Origin: Muribaculaceae bacterium
GTDB taxonomy: Bacteria; Bacteroidota; Bacteroidia; Bacteroidales; Muribaculaceae
Direction: 5' to 3'
Length of the DNA stretch: 64,000 nt
Assembly (NCBI GenBank): GCA_016290325.1
Contig: JAEETL010000008.1
Location: 29,282 to 93,281, forward strand
Within the stretch, counting starts at the first letter, position 1. Each line of letters starts with the position of its first letter. A program made the translations under genes and the position numbers. The notes beneath the pieces were generated by a model that was not told the origin of the DNA, did no database searches, and worked only from the letters and a program-made list of their open reading frames with translations. This document shows, one piece after another, positions 35,390 through 45,061 of this stretch.

Positions 35390-35428
35390 TTTCAAGTCCT
35401 GGGGTGTGACCCCGGGACTTGAAATTTT
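35390..35428 (+). terminator. Terminator after the C1 peptidase
   Basis: TTTCAAGTCC-T-GGGG pairs with CCCC-G-GGACTTGAAA (one mismatch) around TGTGA, followed by TTTT. Confidence 0.85.
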
Positions 35429-35484
35429 GAGTATAATCTAACTAATCATCTCATTAACCGACTTATTTCTAAAAACTACAGAAA

Positions 35485-35859
35485 ATGAAAGCATTAAACA
35501 CCGATAAGGCACCTGCTGCCATTGGACCTTACAGCCAGGCCATCCGCACCGGCAACCTCGTTTTCGTCTCGGGCCAGCTGCCCATCGATCCCGCCACCGG
35601 TGCCTTCCCCGAGGGAGGCATCAAGGAACAGACCAATCAGAGCCTGCTCAACGCCCGCGCCATCCTCCAGAGCGAGGGTCTCGACTTGTGCAACGTCGTT
35701 AAGACTACCGTGTTCCTGAGCGAAATCGCCAACTTCGGTCCCATGAACGAGGTCTATGCCGAGTTCTTCACCGCACCCTACCCCGCCCGCTGCGCCTTCG
35801 CCGTTAAGGACCTGCCCAAGGGCGCCCTCGTAGAGATCGAACTCATCGCCGAGGCATAA
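35485..35859 (+). CDS. RidA family enamine/imine deaminase
   Basis: A 124-residue RidA/YjgF protein. These trimeric cytoplasmic enzymes hydrolyse reactive 2-aminoacrylate and related imines released by PLP enzymes. Conserved positions are present: AAIGPYSQAIRTGNLVFVSGQLP near the start, the catalytic arginine R102 in PYPARCAFAV and E117 in ALVEIELIA. Length is normal. It stands alone between two terminators. Confidence 0.95.
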   Translation: MKALNTDKAPAAIGPYSQAIRTGNLVFVSGQLPIDPATGAFPEGGIKEQTNQSLLNARAILQSEGLDLCNVVKTTVFLSEIANFGPMNEVYAEFFTAPYPARCAFAVKDLPKGALVEIELIAEA

Positions 35860-35882
35860 CCGCCTCTCGAAAATATAAGACA

Positions 35883-35922
35883 AAGCCCTGAGTTTGCACT
35901 GTCAAGCGCAGGGCTTATTCTT
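35883..35922 (+). terminator. Terminator after RidA
   Basis: AAGCCCTG pairs with CAGGGCTT around an 18-base loop, followed by ATTCTTT. Confidence 0.75.
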
Positions 35923-35943
35923 TCCACCCAACAATTCCACATT

Positions 35944-36179
35944 AATTACCATGAATTTTCCATGAATTAATGACCCATTCATGTGAACATTATTTTAGCC
36001 GCCCTATCGGGCGGGAAATTAAAACAAATTAAAATTTTAAAATTAATTTTCTTTCAATTTCCCGTGCGAAGCACGGTTATTAGTATGCGTCAGACCAAAT
36101 AAATTGTTGTTCATTGTTGTCCCAGTTGTTTTTAAAAGCACGTGCAGTTGACCTCAGAAAAATCAGAATAATCCGTAGT
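35944..36179 (+). repeat. Hairpin-rich intergenic element, copy 1 (core 36013-36179)
   Basis: The 167-base core is 96% identical (7 differences, no gaps) to 38467-38633. Structure: a CCGCCC/GGGCGG hairpin (about 35999-36014), an AT-rich inverted repeat (GGGAAATT with AATTTCCC, 36013-36063), a perfect CCGTGC-GAA-GCACGG hairpin (36062-36076), then about 100 bases of conserved single-copy sequence. A less conserved left part (from 35944) is also shared. This element fills most of the gap between ridA and the BspA-like gene. Confidence 0.85.
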
Positions 36180-36222
36180 TTTTTAAAGCGGTGCGGCAGC
36201 CCAATTAGTTTAATTCGCGTAA

Positions 36223-36253
36223 TTTGTAGTTTAATAAAAAAGCGTTACCTTTG
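36223..36253 (+). promoter_or_regulatory. Consensus promoter of the BspA-like gene
   Basis: TTTG (36223-36226), exactly 19 bases, then TACCTTTG (36246-36253), 44 bases before the ATG and downstream of the repeat element. Confidence 0.75.
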
Positions 36254-36297
36254 CAACTAACTTAACCACTGAGAATAACCAATCAATCGATACGACT

Positions 36298-38202
36298 ATG
36301 AAACATCTATTTCAACTCTCCCTGCTCCTGTTGGCGATCCTGCTGCCCGCCACCGCCCTCGCTCACGACTTCGAGGTCGACGGCATCTACTATAACATCA
36401 ACGGCAACGAAGCCACCGTCACTTATTTAGGATCATATGGCTATCAGTATGAAGAATACACTGGCGACGTATCCATCCCCGCAACCGTCACCTACAACGG
36501 CACGACATACTCTGTCACCTCCATTGGCGACTATGCGTTCCAAGGTTGCATTGGTCTGACCAGTATCATCATCCCCAACTCTGTCGCTGCTATCGGCAAC
36601 AATGCGTTCTATGGTTGCATTGGCCTGACTAGTATAGACATACCTAATTCCGTAACTCACATCGGTGTAGAGGCGTTCTCAGGCTGCAGCTGCCTGACTA
36701 GCATCACAGTTGCAAGCGGTAATTCAAAATATGATTCCCGCAACAACTGCAACGCGATTATTGAAACTGCTAGCAACACGCTCATTGGGGGTTGCCAAAA
36801 CACTGTCATTCCCAACTCCGTTATTACTATTGGCCAAGGTGCGTTCTATAACTGTATCGGCCTGACCAGCATCACCATCCCCAACTCCGTAACTTCCATC
36901 GGCGACGTTGCGTTCTTTGGTTGCACCAGCTTGACTAGCATCATCATCCCCAACTCCGTCACTAACATTGGTCAAAGTTCTTTCTATGGTACGGCATGGT
37001 ATGAAAACCAACCCGATGGTATGGTTTATGCCGGTCTTGTGGCATACAATTACAAGGGTATTATGCCAAATGAAATGAGCATTATCATAAGAGACGGTAC
37101 TCGCGGTATAGCTGGTAGTGCGTTTTGGGGCAGAACTGAACTGACTAACATCGATATTCCCAATTCCGTCATTTCCATTGGCGACAATGCGTTCTATGGC
37201 TGCATTGGCCTGACTAGTATAAACATCCCTAATTCCGTCATTTCCATTGGCGGCGGTACGTTCTGTTATTGCAGCGGCTTGACCAGCATCACAATTGGCA
37301 ACTCTGTCACTTCCATTGGCAGCTGGACATTTATGTACTGCGCTCTAACTGAAATCTATAGTTTGGCTTTTACACCACCAAAAATAGATTTTGGTACATT
37401 CATTGAATGCTATGGTGCAACATTATTTGTCCCTAAAGAAGCATTGAATGCATATAAAACGGCTGATTATTGGAAAGACTTTACTAATATTGTCGGAATT
37501 GGCTCTGTTCTTCCTGGTAATACATTTATAGTCGATGGTATTTATTATCGAGTAACAGATGTGAATGAGGTTTCAGTCATAGCCAATGAGGAGATTGAAG
37601 CCTATTATACTGGTGATGTGATAATTCCCGATTCTATAATATACGAGGATTATTCTTATGCTGTCACGGGGATTGAGGACAATGCCTTTGACGGCTGTTT
37701 TGAGCTGACGAGCATTACCATTCCCAATTCGGTGGAAGCCATCGGCGAGCAGGCGTTCCAGGGTTGCACGGGGCTGAAGAGCGTGACCATCGGCAGCGGT
37801 GTGAAGACCATCGGCGCCAAGGCGTTTAACTACTGCAACGCGCTGGAGACCGTTAAATGCCTCGGCACGGTGCCGCCCGTGATGGCAAGTACTGACTGCT
37901 TCTCGACAGCGGCCTATAACCGCGCGACGCTGCTCGTGCCGCGCAACTCTGAGGCGACCTACAGCGCCACCGACTACTGGTACAAGTTCGCCAACATCGA
38001 CGGCTGGGGCAGTGCCGGCCAAGGCGACGTGAATGGCGACGGCGTGATGAACATCACCGACGTGACCGCCCTGATCGACGTGCTGCTGGGCCACGAACTC
38101 GATTCATTCTATTTTGAGTCAGCCGACCTGAACATCAACGGCCGCCTCGACATCGGCAACGTCACCTCCCTCATCGACAACCTCCTGAACGGAGACTATT
38201 GA
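36298..38202 (+). CDS. BspA-like leucine-rich-repeat surface protein with C-terminal dockerin
   Basis: A 634-residue exported protein (signal peptide MKHLFQLSLLLLAILLPATALA). It consists of LRR_5 (Treponema pallidum-type) leucine-rich repeats of about 23 residues, with units such as GLTSIIIPNSVAAIGNNAFYGC, in two blocks (about 70-350 and 440-520), each preceded by a VDGIYY segment that begins a domain. A dockerin at about 575-634 closes the protein (GDVNGDGVMNITDVTALID, ADLNINGRLDIGNVTSLID; the second loop is degenerate). BspA-type proteins of oral and gut Bacteroidales bind fibronectin or other host ligands; here the ligand is unknown. DNA of the repeats is itself repetitive. Confidence 0.9.
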   Translation: MKHLFQLSLLLLAILLPATALAHDFEVDGIYYNINGNEATVTYLGSYGYQYEEYTGDVSIPATVTYNGTTYSVTSIGDYAFQGCIGLTSIIIPNSVAAIGNNAFYGCIGLTSIDIPNSVTHIGVEAFSGCSCLTSITVASGNSKYDSRNNCNAIIETASNTLIGGCQNTVIPNSVITIGQGAFYNCIGLTSITIPNSVTSIGDVAFFGCTSLTSIIIPNSVTNIGQSSFYGTAWYENQPDGMVYAGLVAYNYKGIMPNEMSIIIRDGTRGIAGSAFWGRTELTNIDIPNSVISIGDNAFYGCIGLTSINIPNSVISIGGGTFCYCSGLTSITIGNSVTSIGSWTFMYCALTEIYSLAFTPPKIDFGTFIECYGATLFVPKEALNAYKTADYWKDFTNIVGIGSVLPGNTFIVDGIYYRVTDVNEVSVIANEEIEAYYTGDVIIPDSIIYEDYSYAVTGIEDNAFDGCFELTSITIPNSVEAIGEQAFQGCTGLKSVTIGSGVKTIGAKAFNYCNALETVKCLGTVPPVMASTDCFSTAAYNRATLLVPRNSEATYSATDYWYKFANIDGWGSAGQGDVNGDGVMNITDVTALIDVLLGHELDSFYFESADLNINGRLDIGNVTSLIDNLLNGDY

Positions 38203-38235
38203 CAGTTAAGAGTTAACAGTTAACAGTGAACAGTT

Positions 38236-38273
38236 TGGCGTCCGCATTCCTATCATCGGGAGCGCGGACGCCA
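38236..38273 (+). terminator. Terminator-like hairpin after the BspA-like gene
   Basis: A perfect 10-base stem (TGGCGTCCGC with GCGGACGCCA), but no long T tract follows. Confidence 0.6.
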
Positions 38274-38335
38274 TATTAACCTTTAAACTCTAACCTTAAA
38301 ACTGCTTGCTCAGCGAGCAATCTTTTTTCACATGT

Positions 38336-38633
38336 AATTACCATGAATGTTCATGAATTAACGGTCCATTTCACGTGAACATTGTTTTCCCGCCCGAGGG
38401 CGGTAAAACTTGTGCAAACCGAAGGCCATGAAGTATTCTTCAATGGCTGAGGTGCCGCCAAGTTTCGGGAAATTAAAACAAATTATAATTTTAAAATTAA
38501 TTTTCTTTTAATTTCCCGTGCGAAGCACGGTTATTAGTATGCGTCAGCCCACATAAATTGTTGTTCATCGTTGTCCCAGTTGTTTTTAAAAGCTCGTGCA
38601 GGTGACCTCAGAAAAATCAGAATAATCCGTAGT
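38336..38633 (+). repeat. Hairpin-rich intergenic element, copy 2 (core 38467-38633)
   Basis: The same element as at 35944-36179, in the same orientation, now upstream of gpmI. The CCGCCC/GGGCGG hairpin is kept although its loop differs. The AT-rich inverted repeat is perfect here (GGGAAATTAAAA with TTTTAATTTCCC), and the CCGTGC-GAA-GCACGG hairpin is identical. About 62 bases (about 38404-38465), absent from copy 1, are inserted between the first hairpin and the core; this insert can itself fold (GCCATGAAG with CTTCAATGGC). Confidence 0.85.
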
Positions 38634-38650
38634 ATTCTTTAAAAAAGCAT

Positions 38651-38658
38651 TATCTTTG
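38651..38658 (+). promoter_or_regulatory. -7 box for gpmI
   Basis: TATCTTTG lies 18 bases after the repeat core and 47 bases before the ATG; the -33 position falls inside the end of the repeat and is not TTTG. Confidence 0.5.
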
Positions 38659-38705
38659 CAGTTCTATTAAACAGGTAAATAATATTTTAAGGTAATATTT
38701 CTATT

Positions 38706-40229
38706 ATGGGTAAGAAAGCTTTATTGATGATCCTTGATGGCTGGGGCGAAGGACCCAACGGCCACAGCAACGCGATTTACAGTACACCGACTCCATATCT
38801 CGACTTCCTCAGGGCCGCCTATCCCCACAGCACGCTCAAAGCCTGTGGCGAGGACGTAGGTCTGCCTGACGGGCAGATGGGCAACAGCGAGGTGGGCCAC
38901 CTGAACATCGGCGGCGGTCGCGTGGTCTATCAGGACCTGGTGAAGATCAACCGCAGCATCGAGGACGGCTCTATACTGAAGAATCCTGAGATCGTGAGCG
39001 CCTACTCTTACGCCAAGGAGCACGGCAAAGCCCTGCACATCATGGGACTGACAAGCGCTGGAGGCGTACACAGCTCACTGGGTCACCTGATGGCCCTGTG
39101 TGACATCGCCAAGGAGTATGGGTTGGAGAAAGTGTATATCCATTGCTTCATGGACGGTCGTGACACCGACCCCGAGAGTGGCAAGGGCTTTGTCAACCAG
39201 GTGGTTGAGCACTGCAAGCAGAGTGCCGGCACAGTGGCTACCGTCATCGGCCGCTATTATGCCATGGACCGTAACAACAACTGGGATCGCATCAAGGTGG
39301 CATACGACATGCTCACCGCCGCCCAAGGCAAGCAAAGCGACGATATGGTCAAAGCCATTCAGGAGTCCTATGACGAGGGTGTGACCGACGAGTTCATCAA
39401 GCCTATCGTCAACACGACAGTCGACGGCCGCATCCAAGAGGGCGATGTAGTGATCTTCTTCAACTTCCGCAACGACCGCGCCAAACAGTTGACCATCGCG
39501 CTCACCCAAGAGGACAAGCCCGACGACGCCATGACCATTGTCAAGGATCTGCAGTACTACTGCATGACCCCCTATGATCCCACCTTCAAGGGCATGCACA
39601 TCCTGTTCCCGAAGGAGAACGTTGATAACACACTGTCAGAGTACCTGTCAAGCCAGGGCAAGCGCCAGCTACACATCGCCGAGACCGAGAAGTATGCCCA
39701 TGTGACATTCTTCTTCAGCGGCGGTCGCGAGCAGCCCTTTGCCAACGAAGACCGCATCCTGGTTCCCTCGCCCGACGTGGCCACCTATGACCTGAAGCCC
39801 GAGATGAGCGCTTATGAGGTGCGCGACAAGCTTGTTGCCGCCATCCGCGAGGACAAGTACGACTTCATCGTGGTGAACTACGCTAACGGCGACATGGTGG
39901 GTCACACCGGCGTGTATGATGCCATCACCCAAGCCGTGAAGGCCGTTGACCGCTGTGTGCACGATACCGTCGAAGCCGCTCGCGCCACGGGTTATGAGGT
40001 CATCATCATCGCTGACCACGGCAATGCTGACCATGCCATCAATACCGACGGCACGCCCAACACTGCCCATTCGCTCAACCCCGTGCCCATCATCTATGTG
40101 ACCGAGAATCCCGAGTTGATTATCAATACCGGACGACTGGCTGACGTGGCTCCCACCATCCTGCAAATCATGGATCTGCCTCAGCCCAAAGAAATGACCG
40201 GTCATGGCCTTATCGACGTGACGAAATAA
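38706..40229 (+). CDS. gpmI: 2,3-bisphosphoglycerate-independent phosphoglycerate mutase
   Basis: A 507-residue manganese-dependent glycolytic enzyme that interconverts 3- and 2-phosphoglycerate in the cytoplasm. The alkaline-phosphatase-fold metal sites are visible: D11 in [13 protein letters not shown], the phosphorylated serine S61 in [15 protein letters not shown], and [23 protein letters not shown] near the C-terminus. [15 protein letters not shown] and [16 protein letters not shown] are substrate-domain signatures. Length is normal. It is a single-gene unit ended by a strong hairpin. Confidence 0.97.
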   Translation: MGKKALLMILDGWGEGPNGHSNAIYSTPTPYLDFLRAAYPHSTLKACGEDVGLPDGQMGNSEVGHLNIGGGRVVYQDLVKINRSIEDGSILKNPEIVSAYSYAKEHGKALHIMGLTSAGGVHSSLGHLMALCDIAKEYGLEKVYIHCFMDGRDTDPESGKGFVNQVVEHCKQSAGTVATVIGRYYAMDRNNNWDRIKVAYDMLTAAQGKQSDDMVKAIQESYDEGVTDEFIKPIVNTTVDGRIQEGDVVIFFNFRNDRAKQLTIALTQEDKPDDAMTIVKDLQYYCMTPYDPTFKGMHILFPKENVDNTLSEYLSSQGKRQLHIAETEKYAHVTFFFSGGREQPFANEDRILVPSPDVATYDLKPEMSAYEVRDKLVAAIREDKYDFIVVNYANGDMVGHTGVYDAITQAVKAVDRCVHDTVEAARATGYEVIIIADHGNADHAINTDGTPNTAHSLNPVPIIYVTENPELIINTGRLADVAPTILQIMDLPQPKEMTGHGLIDVTK

Positions 40230-40247
40230 CACGACCCGCATAAAAAT

Positions 40248-40283
40248 AAGTGCGCAGGCTGATGTATGTCAACCTGCGCACTT
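40248..40283. terminator. Bidirectional terminator between gpmI and the subtilase gene
   Basis: An 11-base stem (AAGTGCGCAGG with CCTGCGCACTT) around a 14-base loop, located between two convergent stops. Confidence 0.85.
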
Positions 40284-40304
40284 GTTATAGACACCCTTAA
40301 GGGA

Positions 40305-42563
40305 TTACACACTTAACAGCATATCGACAAAACGCGTCACGTCCATTATAGTAATCTCTCCATTGCCATCAAAATCAGATGCCTCTTCCACAATCTCAAC
40401 ATTACCGTCATCAAGCAAATAATCAATCAGGCGTGTCAAGTCCATAATGTTCACGAATCCATCACCATTGACATCACCAAGTTCATAATGATGGAGATGC
40501 TCCAAAACGAGTTGCATACCGGCATAAGCATCTATCTTACCATTGGCGCCAAAGTGAGCTCCATTGGGGCCCGTAGTGAAGTTATCCTTAATAGCTGTTT
40601 GGGCAATGATGTCTTTTACCTCGGCAATAGACAGACTGGGATTGGCTTGCAACCACAATGCGATAATGCCAGCTACCGTGGGCGAGGCCATCGATGTGCC
40701 GGTCATAACGCCCCAAACACAGCCATCGTCGGTCTTCATAACGGTATTGACATGGTTAGCTAAATAAGAGTATCGGCTTGCTGCAGCCACAACATTCACA
40801 CCAGGAGCGCAAATGGTAGGCAAAGCCAAGCCAGTTGGGCCACAACCCGGAGCCTGATAACTCGATGAAGCATAATGATTGCCAATAGTGAGGGTATTGT
40901 CAACAATAATGGAATTCCTGATATAGGAGAAATAACTGTTGCGCGCAATGAACGCTCCAGCCGAAATTATTGAATCGGCCACGGCAAAAGTATTGATTGA
41001 ACAGGAATCACTGGACCCAGTATAGAAACGAGGCACAACCTGTCCGTCAAACGTGGTCACAGGAGTCCTGAGTGTACCAAACCTAGTCGTTTTAGAAGTA
41101 GCCCATACATCAATCTCAGAAGATGTGGTTTTGCGGGGATAGACAGACACACCTAAAGCGTAATTGCTCTTCTTGACACCGTTTACTATTTCATAGGATT
41201 TACACCTTACATTGGTAACCACCAGATTTAGACCATATTTACTGCCATCACTGGATGTCTTGAGCGTGGCTCTAACATATCCAGTACTCGATACAGAAGA
41301 ATCACATTCAAAGTAACCACCCAAATCACCAACGTTAACAGTCTGAGATGCAGAATACTGTTCCGATACCCATACGATTCTATTGGTATTCTTGTCCAAC
41401 ACATGGAACCTATAGTACAGGTTTGACCGTTGAGTTCGCATCCATACTTCGGAAACGTGACCTTGGTGGTAATATGTAGAGTCGGCATTTGCAGAAGTAT
41501 AGGACAACAATAGCAGATTCATCGGATTGGTGAGGGAAGCCAATTTATGAGCATACAAGGATTTGCCTGCATTGTTTCCCGCAGCAATCACGAATATTCG
41601 GCCGGGTCCCACAATCTGTGTGATGGCTTTAGAAAGATAATCCTTGCCATCATGTTGGCCATCAGGCATACTGATGCTCAAGCTAATAACACAGGGCTTA
41701 CCAACGCTATCGGCGTAAGCATCAATATATCGAACACAGTTAGCAATCTCCACTTGAGCCATATTGGCATTCAAATCACCAGAGGCACAAATGACAATAT
41801 CGGCCCCAGGAGCCATGCCACCATAACCATTCACATGAGTTCCTGCCGCGATGCTTGTCGTGTGAGTTCCGTGGGTACCCGTGTTATCCATGACCAAAGA
41901 ATAAATCTCATCATTCATGAATACCGAACCAGGCAACTTAACCGCCCCATTGTACATGGCAGGATGCCCTGTCTTGTCAGCTGTGTTATAAACCCTGACA
42001 ATACGTGTTTTGGTCGGATCGTCGCTTTTCCTGAAGGCGCGGTGTTGAAAATCAAACCCCGAATCAATAATGCCGACAATCACACCCGATCCATCATAAG
42101 AAGTGGGTAAATCAAACATCTCACCGTTCAAGACCTGATTGGTGTGAGTAACACTCATCGTGCTGTCAGTACACAACTCTACCTTTTTACTGATCTCAAC
42201 ATCGGTCACTCCTTGCAATCGTGAAATCGAGGCTAAACTCTTCACGGGAATCTGAGCAGTAATAAAGCCGTCAAACAGACAGTTCACAATCACACCAGCA
42301 CTTTGCAACACGGGTATGACACCTTCGTCGGTGATTGCAATAAAAGCATCAACCATTTCCTGACCATCAATCATTTTGGGAGACACAAATCTAGACTCAA
42401 ATTGCACATGTCCCCTTGATTGAGGTTTCAACGTCTTGACATACTCGTATTCAGCCAAAAACTCTTGAACCGATGCAGGTAATAAATTCTGAGCATTTGC
42501 AGTGACAACCGACAACAACAACAATAAAATCACATAAACTGATTTCATCTTCAACCCATTCAT
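40305..42563 (-). CDS. Subtilisin-family (S8) serine peptidase with C-terminal dockerin
   Basis: A 752-residue exported subtilase. A second in-frame ATG at 42548 (MKSVYVILLL) gives a more typical signal peptide. The N-terminal about 140 residues look like a propeptide (QIPVKSLASISRLQGVTDVEISK). The catalytic triad is D167 (IVGIIDSGFDFQH), H231 (GTHGTHTTSIAAG) and S624 (GTSMASPTVAGI), with N330 of AAGN in the oxyanion hole. A 250-residue beta-rich insert separates the N330 and S624 regions. The dockerin fills 694-752 (GDVNGDGFVNIMDLTRLID, SDFDGNGEITIMDVTRFVD). It lies 41 bases after a close paralogue, so the two are probably one operon. Confidence 0.92.
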   Translation of the reverse strand: MNGLKMKSVYVILLLLLSVVTANAQNLLPASVQEFLAEYEYVKTLKPQSRGHVQFESRFVSPKMIDGQEMVDAFIAITDEGVIPVLQSAGVIVNCLFDGFITAQIPVKSLASISRLQGVTDVEISKKVELCTDSTMSVTHTNQVLNGEMFDLPTSYDGSGVIVGIIDSGFDFQHRAFRKSDDPTKTRIVRVYNTADKTGHPAMYNGAVKLPGSVFMNDEIYSLVMDNTGTHGTHTTSIAAGTHVNGYGGMAPGADIVICASGDLNANMAQVEIANCVRYIDAYADSVGKPCVISLSISMPDGQHDGKDYLSKAITQIVGPGRIFVIAAGNNAGKSLYAHKLASLTNPMNLLLLSYTSANADSTYYHQGHVSEVWMRTQRSNLYYRFHVLDKNTNRIVWVSEQYSASQTVNVGDLGGYFECDSSVSSTGYVRATLKTSSDGSKYGLNLVVTNVRCKSYEIVNGVKKSNYALGVSVYPRKTTSSEIDVWATSKTTRFGTLRTPVTTFDGQVVPRFYTGSSDSCSINTFAVADSIISAGAFIARNSYFSYIRNSIIVDNTLTIGNHYASSSYQAPGCGPTGLALPTICAPGVNVVAAASRYSYLANHVNTVMKTDDGCVWGVMTGTSMASPTVAGIIALWLQANPSLSIAEVKDIIAQTAIKDNFTTGPNGAHFGANGKIDAYAGMQLVLEHLHHYELGDVNGDGFVNIMDLTRLIDYLLDDGNVEIVEEASDFDGNGEITIMDVTRFVDMLLSV

Positions 42564-42604
42564 TTTTATATAAAATAAATCGTTAATCTTTTAATTATCA
42601 ATTA

Positions 42605-44947
42605 TTAATTATCATTACTTAACAGCATATCAATGAGAACAGTAACATCCTTGATGGATACTAACCCATCCTGATTGACATCGAGGTACATCTCATTCAA
42701 ACCAGACAAATCCTGGGTCAACAAGTAATCAATCAGGGCTGTCACATCCTTGATGGTGACCTCGTCGTCGTTGTTGACGTCTCCAGTAAGATGCTCATCG
42801 CTGATGCCAAGCAGATATCTCGCACCAGCCAAGGCGTCAATTTTACCATTGGGACCAAAATGAGGTGAAACAGTAAAGTTATCCTTGATAGCGGTAGCGG
42901 CGATAATCGCTTTAATGTCTCCAGGTGACAGGTTCGGGTTAATCTGCAACCATTGTGCGATGATACCAGCTACTGTAGGAGAAGCCATAGATGTTCCCGT
43001 CATGGCCCCCCATAAACATTCATCAGGCCCTGTCATTACCAGGGTTGGATTATGTATTGCCGATGTGGAGTTGAAATAGGAATAATGGCTACCAGCAGCA
43101 ACAACATAGACACCAGGAGCGCAAACAGTGGGTAAAGCAGTGCCTACAGGACCATAGCCATCTTCCTGATAGCTCGAAGTGTTATAAATATCTCCAATAG
43201 TCACTTTATCATCCAGCACCACAGTATCGTTATTCAGTGAATAGTAACTATTGTGGGCAGCAAATGATCCTACCGATATGATGGAATCGCCTACCGCTAT
43301 TGAATTGATGGTGCATTTGTCACTTGGTATAGCATAGAAGTTATCAACCATCAGCAAAGACGTTGTGTCCTCACCTGGCAATTCAGTTTCCACATAAACA
43401 GGATTCTCGTCTAGGCCATAGTACGATGCGCCATTTGTGTTTATCCATGAGTCAACATAGATGCTGTCGTGGGAACTGTTCGGATTGGACTTCTTCGGGG
43501 GATAGATCGACACACCTATTTGATAGCGACCATCATAATGTCCATTCTCCATGGCAATGAAATGTTTTGAACTCAAATTATAAAGTCCGCATCTTGCAGC
43601 ATATCGGCGAGATGCATTATTATAGACCACAGTGTATTGCATGTAGCCAACACTATCTACCCCTAAGCGCGGCTTAAAATAATCACTGAACTCATTGGTA
43701 TAAATGGTTTTAGAACCATTACCTATTAAAGGGGATTTCCATACAATCTGCCTAGTCAACTTATCCAGGATATGGAATTGGGCTACAGGGACAACCCCAG
43801 TTTTGCGTGACCATGACTCAGTCCACAAAGAAGAAGTGTAAGCATTATGATAGTACACATCTTCATCATCAACCTCAATACGGCAATCGCGCAACTGAAG
43901 ATTCAGAGCATTATCTACTGTACTAGGACCGCATGCATATCTGGAATTACCATAATAATCTCCTGCATGGTTGCCGGCGGCAATGACGAAAACACGACCT
44001 GGTCCCACAGTTTGGGCAACAGACCTAGTGAGAAAATCCAACCCATCATGAGGACCATTATAGAGGCTTACACTCAAACTGATCACACAAGGTTTACCCA
44101 CACTATCAGCATAGGCAAAGATGTATTTCATGCAGTTAGCAACATCTGATTGACTAATGCCCGTATTCACACTACGGGAAGCACACAATACAATCTCAGC
44201 ACCTGGTGCCATACCACCATAACCCATATAGTGAGTACCGGCAGCAATGCTAGCGGTGTGAGTTCCGTGAGTGCCTTCAGAATCAGTCGTCAATGTGTCA
44301 ATCTGTTGGTCCATAAACACCGAACCAGGCAACTGCGATGTTCCAACATAAACTGGATGACCTGTAGCGTTCTCGGTATCATATACCCTGGAAATGCGGC
44401 TGCTGACGCCATCTTCTGAATTACGGAAAGCGTAATGTTGATAATCAAATCCCGAGTCAATGATTCCCACGATCACTCCGGTACCATCGTAGTCTTGAAG
44501 TAATCCATTGCTCAAGCCATTGATGACCTGGTCGGCATGAGTGACACTCAGTGTCTGGTCGGTACAGAACTCCATAAGTTTGCTGATCTCGACGTTGCTG
44601 ACTCCTGTCATAGATGACACCTTTTCTAACAAATTGACTGGAATTTGAGCGGTCACAAAACCATCAAATTCACAATTGATGATTACGCCAAGACTTTTCA
44701 AGTCTTCAATAACGCCTTTATTGTCAATCTCAATAAAGGCATCTATCATCTCGACGCCATTTACAAAACGAGGAGAGGCAAACACCTGAGTATAGTCAGA
44801 CAGGCCAGCAATTGATAGACGATGCATGGTTGACTGCTCAAGATTGAATTGCTGAACCGTTCCAGAATAATCCACAAATGAATGAGCAAAACCGCAAGCT
44901 AATGCCCCCAGTATTGTCACCAATAAGATAGCATAAAACCTATTCAT
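42605..44947 (-). CDS. Subtilisin-family (S8) serine peptidase with C-terminal dockerin (paralogue)
   Basis: A 780-residue exported subtilase paralogous to the next gene over its whole length. Signal peptide at residues 1-20 (MNRFYAILLVTILGALACGF), propeptide to about 140, then the triad D164 (IVGIIDSGFDYQH), H227 (GTHGTHTASIAAG) and S653 (GTSMASPTVAGI), with a long insert between the AAGN motif and the serine. The dockerin at about 719-780 has two good calcium loops (GDVNNDDEVTIKDVTALID and LDVNQDGLVSIKDVTVLID). A TACCTTTG box lies upstream at 44973-44980. It probably releases peptides from extracellular protein. Confidence 0.92.
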   Translation of the reverse strand: MNRFYAILLVTILGALACGFAHSFVDYSGTVQQFNLEQSTMHRLSIAGLSDYTQVFASPRFVNGVEMIDAFIEIDNKGVIEDLKSLGVIINCEFDGFVTAQIPVNLLEKVSSMTGVSNVEISKLMEFCTDQTLSVTHADQVINGLSNGLLQDYDGTGVIVGIIDSGFDYQHYAFRNSEDGVSSRISRVYDTENATGHPVYVGTSQLPGSVFMDQQIDTLTTDSEGTHGTHTASIAAGTHYMGYGGMAPGAEIVLCASRSVNTGISQSDVANCMKYIFAYADSVGKPCVISLSVSLYNGPHDGLDFLTRSVAQTVGPGRVFVIAAGNHAGDYYGNSRYACGPSTVDNALNLQLRDCRIEVDDEDVYYHNAYTSSLWTESWSRKTGVVPVAQFHILDKLTRQIVWKSPLIGNGSKTIYTNEFSDYFKPRLGVDSVGYMQYTVVYNNASRRYAARCGLYNLSSKHFIAMENGHYDGRYQIGVSIYPPKKSNPNSSHDSIYVDSWINTNGASYYGLDENPVYVETELPGEDTTSLLMVDNFYAIPSDKCTINSIAVGDSIISVGSFAAHNSYYSLNNDTVVLDDKVTIGDIYNTSSYQEDGYGPVGTALPTVCAPGVYVVAAGSHYSYFNSTSAIHNPTLVMTGPDECLWGAMTGTSMASPTVAGIIAQWLQINPNLSPGDIKAIIAATAIKDNFTVSPHFGPNGKIDALAGARYLLGISDEHLTGDVNNDDEVTIKDVTALIDYLLTQDLSGLNEMYLDVNQDGLVSIKDVTVLIDMLLSNDN

Positions 44948-44972
44948 GAGAGTTTTTTAATTTTTTAAGCTG

Positions 44973-44980
44973 CAAAGGTA
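44973..44980 (-). promoter_or_regulatory. -7 box for the subtilase pair
   Basis: Read leftward, TACCTTTG lies 25 bases before the first subtilase start. Confidence 0.45.
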
Positions 44981-45061
44981 AGCAAATATTATAGAATAGT
45001 AGTACCAAATCCATTAATTCTATGAACTTAGCTCTAAAATAGGTCTACAATATTATAAGAA

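Noticed and set aside
34199..35395. 398-codon open frame opposite the C1 peptidase gene
   Set aside because: It is antisense to a gene with an intact catalytic triad and strong codon bias; its protein is Val/Leu-rich without recognisable motifs, as expected of the complement of GC-rich codons.
36540..37320. CRISPR-like regular DNA repeats
   Set aside because: The regular 69-base spacing is the codon trace of 23-residue leucine-rich repeats inside an open frame; there are no spacers and no cas genes.
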